Shown here: in pieces, positions 16,695 through 23,954 of the stretch
Numbering within the stretch: the first letter of the stretch is position 1
Layout: every line of letters begins with the position of its first letter
From: Psychrosphaera sp.
GTDB lineage: Bacteria; Pseudomonadota; Gammaproteobacteria; Enterobacterales; Alteromonadaceae
Length of the DNA: 24,224 nt
Assembly (NCBI GenBank): GCA_028098005.1
Contig: JAOHFM010000022.1
Coordinates: 1 to 24,224, forward strand
Direction of reading: 5' to 3'
Position numbers and translations under genes: made by a program
Notes under the pieces: model-generated
What the model was told of the DNA's origin: nothing
Seen by the model: only the letters and a program-made list of their open reading frames with translations
Databases searched by the model: none

Positions 16695-16717
16695 AAGCCG
16701 CTTAATAGCGGCTTTTT
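16695..16717 (+). terminator. Rho-independent terminator after pspC
   Basis: AAGCCGC (16695-16701) and GCGGCTT (16708-16714) pair around TTAATA and a T run extends to 16717. It ends the pspABC transcript 39 bases after pspC. Confidence 0.9.
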
Positions 16718-16741
16718 GCTGTTTGTTGCTATTGTCTGGCA

Positions 16742-16759
16742 TGTAAATTTTGATTTACA
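16742..16759. promoter_or_regulatory. TyrR box upstream of the methionine gamma-lyase-phhA operon
   Basis: TGTAAA-TTTTGA-TTTACA is a perfect match to the strong TyrR box TGTAAA-N6-TTTACA known from E. coli. It lies 110 bases before the methionine gamma-lyase ATG, and tyrR itself is in the same locus. A weaker box-like sequence, TGCAAA-N6-GTCAAA, is at 16811-16828. I found no good -35/-10 pair here, which would fit a promoter that needs activation. Confidence 0.85.
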
Positions 16760-16869
16760 TCCAAGTCAAACTTAATAGTCTATTTAGATTATTAACTCTA
16801 ACAAAATTTATGCAAAGTCTCTGTCAAATGACTCATTAGTAATGTCATGCCTTTTAATAAGAGTACTTT

Positions 16870-18114
16870 ATGAATATTAATAACAACAAGAATAAAGCGC
16901 CGCATCCAGACACACTTTGCATTCATGCAGGCAAAGAAAGAGGCGCCTATCACGGTGCATTAACAAGTCCGTTATTTCAAACGTCTACCTTTGTATTTGA
17001 AAATGCAGCACAAGGCGCAGCTCGATTTGCTGGCGAAGAGCCAGGGTATATTTATACTCGATTAGGTAATCCTACGACTCGTGAACTTGAAATAAAAATG
17101 GCCGCGCTAGAAAAAATGGAAGACGCCGCAGCAACTGCAACTGGAATGGCCGCTGTTTCAGGTGCGCTATTGAGCTTCTTAGAAGCAGGTGACCACATTA
17201 TTGCTTGCAAGGCGATATATGGTTGTTCATTTGCGTTACTAAATCATCAGCTGCCTAAATGGGGCATTGAAGTGACGTTTATTGATATGGACAACATCGA
17301 AGAGTTTAATCAAGCGCTAAAGCCAAATACAAAGATGGTATTTGCTGAGACACCAATCAATCCAAATCTAAGAGTACTTGATTTGGAAATGTTCGGTAAT
17401 TTTTGTCAAAAACATAATTTAATATCCGTTATCGACAATACATTCATGTCTCCGCTGTTACAAAGCCCGGCGGATTTTGGTATTGATATTGTCATTCACA
17501 GTGCAACAAAATACTTAAATGGCCACGGTGATGTCATTGCTGGAATAATCGTTTCTTCGGCAGAAAAGATAGAAACTATCAAGTTAACTATCCTAAAAGA
17601 CGTTGGTGGCACGATGAGTCCACATGATGCGTGGTTAATTCTACGTGGATTAAAAACACTTTCTGTTAGAATGACTAGGCATTGTGAGTCAGCTCAAACG
17701 GTTGCGGAGTATTTAGAATCCCATCCACTAGTTTCAAAGGTTTACTACCCAGGCTTACCATCACACCAAGGCCATCAATTTATTGGTAAACAAATGAAAG
17801 GCGCTGGTGGCGTAGTTGGGTTTGAATTAGAAGGCACTCTTGTAGAAGGACAAGCCTTCATAGATGCAATGCAGCTGTTTTCAATTGCCGTTAGTTTAGG
17901 CGATGCCGAGTCATTGATTCAGCATCCAGCCTCTATGACGCATTCACCATATACAGCAGAAGAGCGTTTATCAGCCGGAATTAGCGATGGACTTATTCGG
18001 ATATCGGTAGGTTTAGAAAACGTAAATGATTTAATCGCTGATCTAAAGCAAGCGTTTGACTATATACTTGCATTAAGATCAGATTCAGTAAGTACAGCAG
18101 CAAGCTGGAGGTAA
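16870..18114 (+). CDS. megL: Methionine gamma-lyase (PLP-dependent trans-sulfuration family)
   Basis: The enzyme should split L-methionine into methanethiol, 2-oxobutanoate and ammonia in the cytoplasm. The 414-residue product is a Cys/Met-metabolism PLP enzyme. The active-site lysine is Lys214 in SATKYLNGHGD, the PLP-contacting Asp is 189, and the YTR motif (Tyr62, Arg64) contributes from the partner subunit. The diagnostic features for methionine gamma-lyase over cystathionine gamma-synthase are Tyr117-Gly-Cys119 and Lys243-Asp244, corresponding to Cys116 and Lys240-Asp241 of the Pseudomonas putida enzyme. SLGDAESLIQHPASMTHS near the C-terminus is also family-typical. ATG 16870 has a modest TAAGAG upstream. 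It is 6 bases from phhA, behind a TyrR box. O-acetylhomoserine sulfhydrylase is a less likely alternative. Confidence 0.85.
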   Translation: MNINNNKNKAPHPDTLCIHAGKERGAYHGALTSPLFQTSTFVFENAAQGAARFAGEEPGYIYTRLGNPTTRELEIKMAALEKMEDAAATATGMAAVSGALLSFLEAGDHIIACKAIYGCSFALLNHQLPKWGIEVTFIDMDNIEEFNQALKPNTKMVFAETPINPNLRVLDLEMFGNFCQKHNLISVIDNTFMSPLLQSPADFGIDIVIHSATKYLNGHGDVIAGIIVSSAEKIETIKLTILKDVGGTMSPHDAWLILRGLKTLSVRMTRHCESAQTVAEYLESHPLVSKVYYPGLPSHQGHQFIGKQMKGAGGVVGFELEGTLVEGQAFIDAMQLFSIAVSLGDAESLIQHPASMTHSPYTAEERLSAGISDGLIRISVGLENVNDLIADLKQAFDYILALRSDSVSTAASWR

Positions 18115-18120
18115 GGCAAC

Positions 18121-18915
18121 ATGGCTAAACAGTCGACATACAGTTCAAAGCAGTCTGACGCAAATGGGATTATTCATTGGAGCGACGATGAAAACCAAGT
18201 TTGGAGCGAATTGATCGAACGCCAACTAGAGGTTATTAAAGGCAAGGCTTGTGACGAATACTTTGAAGGCCTTGAAAAGCTTGATATGCCAAAGGATCGA
18301 GTACCACAACTTGGCGAAATAAGTGAAGTTTTGCTAGATACAACCGGTTGGCAGTGTGCGGAAGTGCCTGCATTAATAAACTTTGAATCGTTTTTTAAAT
18401 TATTAGCAGAAAAGAAATTCCCAACGGCTTCGTTTATCAGACGCAGAGAGCACTTTGATTACTTGCAAGAGCCAGATATTTTCCATGAGATATTTGGCCA
18501 CTGTGCAATGTTAACAAACCCTGCATTTTCTGAGTTTACGCATACTTACGGTAAATTAGGCTTAGCTGCGACCAAGGAAGAGCGCGTTTATTTAGCTCGC
18601 CTATATTGGTTTACCGTAGAATTTGGCTTGATGAAACAAAATGATGAACTTCGCATTTATGGTGGCGGCATATTGTCTTCACCAGGTGAAACAGAATATG
18701 CATTTAATTCAGATATTCCAGAACGAAACACTATGAATGTTATTGACGCATTCAGAACGCCTTATCGTATCGATATTATGCAACCTAAATATTACGTTAT
18801 TGACGGTATCGAACAGTTATTCGAAATCTCTCAAATGGACTTAATGGGTATGGTTCGAGAAGCAATGAAATTAGGTTTGTATCCACCTACTTTTCCGCCT
18901 AAAAACGTTGCATAA
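18121..18915 (+). CDS. phhA: Phenylalanine 4-monooxygenase
   Basis: PhhA hydroxylates phenylalanine to tyrosine using O2, tetrahydropterin and non-haem iron, the entry to the homogentisate pathway. The 264-residue product is the bacterial single-domain form without a regulatory ACT domain. The iron facial triad is His122 and His127 in FHEIFGH and Glu167 in FTVEFGL. YGGGILSSPGE (about 180-190) is also conserved. ATG 18121 follows GGAGG with suitable spacing, and the gene starts 6 bases after methionine gamma-lyase, so the two are co-transcribed. The pterin-recycling enzyme PhhB, often adjacent in other bacteria, is not in this window. Confidence 0.95.
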   Translation: MAKQSTYSSKQSDANGIIHWSDDENQVWSELIERQLEVIKGKACDEYFEGLEKLDMPKDRVPQLGEISEVLLDTTGWQCAEVPALINFESFFKLLAEKKFPTASFIRRREHFDYLQEPDIFHEIFGHCAMLTNPAFSEFTHTYGKLGLAATKEERVYLARLYWFTVEFGLMKQNDELRIYGGGILSSPGETEYAFNSDIPERNTMNVIDAFRTPYRIDIMQPKYYVIDGIEQLFEISQMDLMGMVREAMKLGLYPPTFPPKNVA

Positions 18916-18961
18916 CGGTAAAATCATCGTCAATAAAGCAAGCGTTTAAAATTAATACTTC

Positions 18962-18987
18962 AAGAGGCACTTAATTGTGCCTTTTTT
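18962..18987 (+). terminator. Rho-independent terminator after phhA
   Basis: AGGCAC (18965-18970) and GTGCCT (18977-18982) pair around TTAATT, with T residues to 18987. It separates the megL-phhA operon from tyrR. Confidence 0.88.
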
Positions 18988-18999
18988 GATTATTCCAAC

Positions 19000-19041
19000 T
19001 GTAAATATTTGTTGCCAACGTGGCAGTTTTGTATTTACAAT
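19000..19041 (+). promoter_or_regulatory. tyrR promoter overlapped by a TyrR-type dyad
   Basis: A sigma-70 promoter is formed by TTGCCA (19012-19017, five of six), an 18-base spacer and TACAAT (19036-19041, five of six). Over it lies a nested dyad: TGTAAATA (19000-19007) with TATTTACA (19032-19039), and TGCCA (19013-19017) with TGGCA (19021-19025). The outer arms each contain a perfect TyrR half-site, giving two imperfect boxes at 19000-19017 and 19022-19039, 22 bases apart. TyrR bound here would cover both promoter elements, so autorepression is expected. Confidence 0.6.
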
Positions 19042-19086
19042 TGCAAGCTTACAAGAACACTTTCAGTTTTCATACTCGGAGCAATG

Positions 19087-20652
19087 ATGCGGTTACAAAT
19101 TGCCTGCCAAGACCGAATGGGCTTAGCGAAAGAAGTACTCAATATACTTGTGGATCATGACATTGATTTACGAGGCATTGAATTTGATAAAGTCAGTAAG
19201 TGTCTTTACGTGGCGTTCCCCAAAATTGACTTCGAAGCCTTTCAGCAAGTCATGGCTGCGATTCGAAGAGTTGAAGGCATCACGGATGTTAAAACTACAA
19301 ACTTTTTGCCTTATGAGCGCGAACATAATGAGTTGGTGACCTTGTTACGAATTTTACCTGACGGCGTAATTTCAATTGACAGCAAAGGTCAAATTGTAAC
19401 GGCAAACCAAGCGTCATTAGTCGATTTAGGCGTATCTGAATCAGACATTATTGGTCAGCCAATTCAAAGTATTCTGAAAGGGTTTAACTTTGTAAAGTGG
19501 CTTGATGGCAAAGAAGTCACAGGCCAAACATTGAAGCTTACGGGCAATAATGAAGAGTTTGTAACAGACATTCTTCCTATTAATGTAACCGATGAAGACG
19601 GCAATGTGCAGCTAGCTGGCGCTGTAGTCAACTTAAAATCTCACAGCCGCTTAGGTCAACAAATAAATGCCTTTAGAGATGACAACAACGAGTCGTTTAA
19701 TGATATTTTGGCAAATAGCACAAGCATGCGAAGAGTCATTCGTGAAGCGAAAAAAATGTCTCAACTTGATGCTCCGGTATTATTACAAGGGGAAACAGGG
19801 ACAGGCAAAGAGCTTTTAGCTAGAGCCTGCCATGACGCAAGTGCTCGCAGTGAACATCCATTTATTGCACTAAGCTGTGCATCTTTACCTGACAACGTAG
19901 CTGAGTCTGAGCTATTTGGATTTAGCGGTGAAGCGTTTGATACGCAAGATACATCCGGTAAACGAGGTATTTTTGAACAAGCCAATGGTGGCACTGTTTT
20001 CTTGGATGAAGTCAGTGAAATGTCATCTGAAATGCAAACTAAGTTACTTCGTTTTTTACAAGATGGCACCTTCAGAAGAGTGGCTGAAGAACAAGAAGTA
20101 AAAGTAGACGTTCGAGTTATCTGTTCTACCCAAAAAGATTTATCAAATATGGTTCAAGAGGGTGAGTTTAGAGAAGACTTGTATTATCGCTTAAATGTAT
20201 TGAGCATTACTATACCACCGCTTCGTGAACGAAGAATGGACATTAATCCGTTGGCCAACCACTTTGTACAAAAGTTTGCAACTGAACTTGGCAAACGCGC
20301 CCCTACATTATCAAAAAATTGCTCTGAGTATATTCAAGGTTACCCTTGGCCGGGGAATACTCGCCAGTTAGAAAACAGCCTTTATCGTGCAATTAGTATT
20401 TCTGAGAATGACATATTAGAGCAGCACGACCTCGAATTACCTTGCTACAGTAATGAATTTGGTTATTTAGATGAAGGATTTGAAGGCAGTTTAGATCAGG
20501 CCGTAAAACGATTTGAAGCAAGTTTATTAAGAAAGCTTTATCCGGCTTATCCAAGCTCTCGACAATTAGCTAAAAAACTAGGCTTGAGCCACACCGCCAT
20601 TGCAAATAAATTACGTGACTACGGCATCAATAAAAAAAGCACGAAGGTATAA
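19087..20652 (+). CDS. tyrR: TyrR, transcriptional regulator of aromatic amino-acid metabolism
   Basis: TyrR senses aromatic amino acids and represses or activates genes for their synthesis, transport or breakdown. The 521-residue product has an N-terminal ACT domain (about 1-72), a PAS domain (about 82-185), an AAA+ domain with Walker A GETGTGKE at 235-242 and Walker B GTVFLDE at 302-308, and a C-terminal helix-turn-helix around 486-512 (SRQLAKKLGLSHTAIANKLR). The GAFTGA sigma-54 loop is not intact (GEAFDT near 281-286), as expected for TyrR, which works with sigma-70. I chose ATG 19087, 5 bases after GGAG; ATG 19084 is too close to that site, and a TTG-initiated extension to 19009 would overlap the promoter. 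maiA follows after 2 bases. Confidence 0.95.
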   Translation: MRLQIACQDRMGLAKEVLNILVDHDIDLRGIEFDKVSKCLYVAFPKIDFEAFQQVMAAIRRVEGITDVKTTNFLPYEREHNELVTLLRILPDGVISIDSKGQIVTANQASLVDLGVSESDIIGQPIQSILKGFNFVKWLDGKEVTGQTLKLTGNNEEFVTDILPINVTDEDGNVQLAGAVVNLKSHSRLGQQINAFRDDNNESFNDILANSTSMRRVIREAKKMSQLDAPVLLQGETGTGKELLARACHDASARSEHPFIALSCASLPDNVAESELFGFSGEAFDTQDTSGKRGIFEQANGGTVFLDEVSEMSSEMQTKLLRFLQDGTFRRVAEEQEVKVDVRVICSTQKDLSNMVQEGEFREDLYYRLNVLSITIPPLRERRMDINPLANHFVQKFATELGKRAPTLSKNCSEYIQGYPWPGNTRQLENSLYRAISISENDILEQHDLELPCYSNEFGYLDEGFEGSLDQAVKRFEASLLRKLYPAYPSSRQLAKKLGLSHTAIANKLRDYGINKKSTKV

Positions 20653-20654
20653 CT

Positions 20655-21293
20655 ATGAAATTATTTGGATACTGGCGCTCATCAGCGGCATACAGAGTAA
20701 GAATTGCATTAAATCTAAAGAAGATAGATTGTGAATTAATTAGTGTGCATTTGGTCAAAGATGGCGGTCAGCAGCACTCACAAAGCTACAAAGAACTAAA
20801 CCCAAATGAATTAGTGCCAACACTGGTTGACGGTGAATTGTCACTGAACCAGTCAATGGCCATTCTTGACTACCTCGAACAAAAATACCCTGAGGTAGCT
20901 TTGTTGCCTAAGAATTTAGAAGACAATGTCAAAGCAAAGGCATTAGCCTATGATATTGCCTGCGACGTTCATCCTTTAAATAATCTTAGGGTATTAAGTT
21001 ATCTAAGTAATCAGTTAAACCAAGAAGATGCCGTTAAAACCGAGTGGTACCATCATTGGATCAATACAGGCTTTGCCGCATTTGAAGCCTCATTAGTAAA
21101 AACAAAAGGTTTGTTCTGTTACGGTGACGAGATTAGCTGGGCAGATATTTGTTTGATTCCTCAGGTATATAACGCAGAACGTTTTAACGTTGATATGAGT
21201 CAGTATCCAAACATCATGGAAGTGACAAATCGTTGTCGAGCGCTACCAGAATTTTGGCAAGCGGCACCAGAACAACAAGCGGATGCAAGTTAA
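20655..21293 (+). CDS. maiA: Maleylacetoacetate isomerase (zeta-class glutathione S-transferase)
   Basis: MaiA converts maleylacetoacetate to fumarylacetoacetate with glutathione, late in tyrosine breakdown. The 212-residue product has a thioredoxin-fold N-terminal domain with the zeta-class signature RSSAAYRVRIAL at residues 8-19 (Ser9, Ser10), the NELVPTLVDG segment that binds glutathione, and QSMAILDYLE. The helical C-terminal domain begins near residue 90. The signature has Ala where eukaryotic enzymes have Cys, which is common in bacteria. ATG 20655 is 2 bases after the tyrR stop with AAGG upstream, so the two genes form an operon, placing this enzyme under the tyrR promoter. Confidence 0.92.
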   Translation: MKLFGYWRSSAAYRVRIALNLKKIDCELISVHLVKDGGQQHSQSYKELNPNELVPTLVDGELSLNQSMAILDYLEQKYPEVALLPKNLEDNVKAKALAYDIACDVHPLNNLRVLSYLSNQLNQEDAVKTEWYHHWINTGFAAFEASLVKTKGLFCYGDEISWADICLIPQVYNAERFNVDMSQYPNIMEVTNRCRALPEFWQAAPEQQADAS

Positions 21294-21303
21294 TATTGTT
21301 TAA

Positions 21304-21332
21304 AAAGAGAACATTGTGATTATGTTCTCTTT
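21304..21332 (+). terminator. Hairpin after maiA
   Basis: AAAGAGAACAT (21304-21314) and ATGTTCTCTTT (21322-21332) form an 11-bp perfect stem around a 7-base loop, ending in a short T run. It is probably the terminator of tyrR-maiA, though the T tail is short. Confidence 0.65.
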
Positions 21333-21412
21333 ACTTGAGACGATAATAGTTATTGCCATCAATAGAGTTTGTGGTAATTTGTTGCGGTGTTTTGTGACTA
21401 AGGAGAAGGGCC

Positions 21413-22060
21413 TTGATCAACATATTGTTAGTTGATGATCACGAGTTAGTTCGTACAGGTATCAGACGTATATTAGAAGATGTACGCGGCATGAAAGTGA
21501 TTGGTGAAGAAGAATCAGGCGAGGCTGCGTTTCAGTTTTGTCGTTCTAATGAGCCTGATATCGTATTGATGGACATGAACATGCCCGGTATAGGCGGTAT
21601 TGAAGCGACTAAAAAGATTTCTCGCTACTGTCCTGACGTGAAAGTGATTATTTTAACCATGTATGCTGAAGACCCATTTCCTACGAAAGTCATGCAAAAT
21701 GGAGCGCAGGGCTTTTTAGCAAAAACCACTTCTCCCGATGATCTTGTTAATGCAATAAAACAGGTAAACGTAGGGCAACGCTTTATATCGGCGGAAATTG
21801 CCCAGCAAATGGCCCTTAGCCAGTTTAATGGTGTTGACTCTGACAAGCCTTTTGATGCACTTAGTGAACGTGAGCTTCAAATCATGATGATGATCACCAA
21901 AGGTGAAAAAGTTCAAGATATAGCGACTCAGCTTAACTTAAGCTCAAAAACGGTTAATAGCTATCGTTATAGAATGTTTGAAAAGCTGAATGTTTGTAAC
22001 GACGTTGAGTTGACTCATCTTGCAATCCGTCATGGCATGCTTGATATGGAAAAACTGTAA
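21413..22060 (+). CDS. uvrY: UvrY/GacA-type response regulator
   Basis: UvrY is the response regulator of the BarA-UvrY (GacS-GacA) system, which activates Csr-family small RNAs and so controls carbon metabolism, motility and biofilm. The 215-residue product has a receiver domain with acidic pair Asp8-Asp9, phospho-acceptor Asp54 (VLMDMNMPG) and Lys104. A LuxR-type helix-turn-helix is at about 147-205 (LSERELQIMMMITKG, SSKTVNSYRYRMFEKL). The start codon is TTG at 21413 with AGGAG at 21401-21405; no ATG or GTG start gives the conserved N-terminus MINILLVDDHE. A weak promoter-like TTGCCA (21353-21358) and extended -10 TGGTAATTT (21372-21380) lie upstream. uvrC follows after 9 bases. Confidence 0.95.
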   Translation: MINILLVDDHELVRTGIRRILEDVRGMKVIGEEESGEAAFQFCRSNEPDIVLMDMNMPGIGGIEATKKISRYCPDVKVIILTMYAEDPFPTKVMQNGAQGFLAKTTSPDDLVNAIKQVNVGQRFISAEIAQQMALSQFNGVDSDKPFDALSERELQIMMMITKGEKVQDIATQLNLSSKTVNSYRYRMFEKLNVCNDVELTHLAIRHGMLDMEKL

Positions 22061-22069
22061 TTCTAAATT

Positions 22070-23902
22070 ATGTCTGCCGACAAATTTGACTCCTCTAAGT
22101 TTTTAAAACATGTAACCACTGAGCCTGGCGTCTATCGTATGTTTGACGCAGGCGCGACGGTTATTTATGTTGGCAAAGCAAAAAATCTCAAAAACCGCCT
22201 ATCGAGTTACTTTCAGAAAAACGTATCGAGCGTAAAAACCCAAGCGCTGGTGGCGCAGATTTGTAACATTGAAGTAACCGTTACTGAAACTGAAACAGAA
22301 GCGTTAATTCTAGAAAACAATCTAATAAAAGAGTATCTCCCTAAATACAATATTCTTTTGCGTGATGATAAATCTTATCCTTACATTTTGATTACGGACC
22401 ACAAGCACCCAAGACTCACTATGCATCGTGGTAAAAAGCGAAACAAAGGCCACTACTTTGGTCCTTTCCCAAGCGCCGGTGCCGTTTGGCAAAGCTTACG
22501 GATCATGCAAAAAATATTTCCTGTTAGGCAATGTGAAGATGGATTTTATAAAGTTAGAAGCCGTCCATGTCTTCAACATCAATTAAAAAGATGCTCGGCG
22601 CCCTGTGTTGAAGGTTTTGTCACGGACGAGCAGTATCAAGAACAAGTAGAGCTAGTTAAAAAATTTCTTACTGGCAAAAGCCAAGATGTTATTGATTTAC
22701 TTATTAACAAAATGGAAGTGGCCAGTGAAAAGCTTCATTTTGAAGATGCTGGCTTTTATCGTGATCAAATCTTTGCACTTCGTAAAGTAACCGAACAGCA
22801 AAATGTAAGTGGCAGTATTGATGAAATAGATGTGTTGGCATTCTCAAGCGACAAAGGCTTGGCTTCTATGCATGTTTTGTATATTCGAGACCAAAAAGTA
22901 TTGGGCAGCAAAAACTTTTCTCCAACGGTGCCAGCAAATTCAGAGCCTAGCGAAATTGTTACTTCGTTTATTAGTCAGTTTTATTTAAATGGTGTTGGCG
23001 GCCAAAATATACCTAAAACCATCATTGTCCCGCCAGAAACAGAAGAGCTTGAAGAGTTGGCAGCTGCTATTGGCCAAGTGCGAAGTGCAAAAGTAGAGTT
23101 GGTTAAACCGCAACGAGGTGAAAAGTTTAAGTATTACCAACTGGCACAAAAAAACGCGGATATTGATTTAGCGACTAAGTTATCAGATGGCCGCGCTATA
23201 AGCAGCAAGTACAAAGAGCTATGCGAAGTATTAAAAGTGCCTAAAATTGAACGTATGGAGTGTTTTGATATCAGCCATACGTTTGGTGAATACCCTATTG
23301 CGTCTTGCGTTGTTTTTGGTCCAGAAGGGCCAACTAAGTCGGATTATCGTCGTTATAACGTAAAAGGCGTAAAAGGGGGCGATGACTACGGAGCAATGGA
23401 GTTTGCACTTAATAAGCGATATAAAAATGTAGAGTCCGCTGAAAATGTGCCAGACGTATTGTTTATTGACGGCGGTAAGGGACAACTTAATAAAGCAGAA
23501 GCGTTTTTCTCTGACTGGCCTCTAGAAAAGTCGCCAATTATTGCAGGCATTGCCAAAGGCGAGGGCAGAAAGGCTGGGCTGGAAATTTTATATTTAAATG
23601 GCGGTGAAATAGAAATTGATTTACCACCAACATCGTTAGCTTTGCATTTAATTCAGCATATTCGAGACGAGTCTCACCGATTTGCTATTACGGGTCATAG
23701 AAACAAACGCAATAAAGCTAAAACACAGTCTATATTGCAAGATATGCCAGGAGTTGGCGCTAAACGACGTCAAGCCCTGTTAAAAAACTTTGGTGGCTTA
23801 CAAGGCGTTATGGCAGCTAAAGCAGAAGATTTTGCTAAAGTTCCTGGTATTAGTAAACAATTAGCAGAAGACTTGCATGCGTTCTTGCATGACAAGGATT
23901 AA
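22070..23902 (+). CDS. uvrC: Excinuclease ABC subunit C (UvrC)
   Basis: UvrC makes both incisions around a DNA lesion in nucleotide excision repair after loading by UvrA-UvrB. The 610-residue product has a GIY-YIG nuclease domain for the 3' cut (Gly20-Val-Tyr, Tyr33-Val-Gly, Arg43). Cysteines 155, 167, 175 and 179 have the spacing of the UvrC iron-sulfur cluster. A UVR domain that binds UvrB is at about 204-239. The RNase H-like domain for the 5' cut has Asp400, Asp438 or 439, Asp467 and His536, and tandem helix-hairpin-helix motifs are at about 555-607. ATG 22070 has no clear Shine-Dalgarno, so translation may be coupled to uvrY, 9 bases upstream. Confidence 0.97.
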   Translation: MSADKFDSSKFLKHVTTEPGVYRMFDAGATVIYVGKAKNLKNRLSSYFQKNVSSVKTQALVAQICNIEVTVTETETEALILENNLIKEYLPKYNILLRDDKSYPYILITDHKHPRLTMHRGKKRNKGHYFGPFPSAGAVWQSLRIMQKIFPVRQCEDGFYKVRSRPCLQHQLKRCSAPCVEGFVTDEQYQEQVELVKKFLTGKSQDVIDLLINKMEVASEKLHFEDAGFYRDQIFALRKVTEQQNVSGSIDEIDVLAFSSDKGLASMHVLYIRDQKVLGSKNFSPTVPANSEPSEIVTSFISQFYLNGVGGQNIPKTIIVPPETEELEELAAAIGQVRSAKVELVKPQRGEKFKYYQLAQKNADIDLATKLSDGRAISSKYKELCEVLKVPKIERMECFDISHTFGEYPIASCVVFGPEGPTKSDYRRYNVKGVKGGDDYGAMEFALNKRYKNVESAENVPDVLFIDGGKGQLNKAEAFFSDWPLEKSPIIAGIAKGEGRKAGLEILYLNGGEIEIDLPPTSLALHLIQHIRDESHRFAITGHRNKRNKAKTQSILQDMPGVGAKRRQALLKNFGGLQGVMAAKAEDFAKVPGISKQLAEDLHAFLHDKD

Positions 23903-23954
23903 ATAGGCATCATCTACACTATCTCCTCCAAAATAATAATGTAGTAAAATTTTT

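Noticed and set aside
15067..16845. A 20-base near-repeat, AAATGACTAATTAGTAGTGT (15067-15086) and AAATGACTCATTAGTAATGT (16826-16845), 18 of 20 identical, both in promoter regions.
   Set aside because: By a rough estimate, about one such pair is expected by chance in 24 kb counting both strands, and more in AT-rich DNA. The two promoters have no obvious common regulator.
19009..19086. N-terminal extension of TyrR from TTG 19009.
   Set aside because: It would run through the promoter and dyad, and TyrR proteins begin at MRL with the ACT domain. ATG 19087 follows GGAG.
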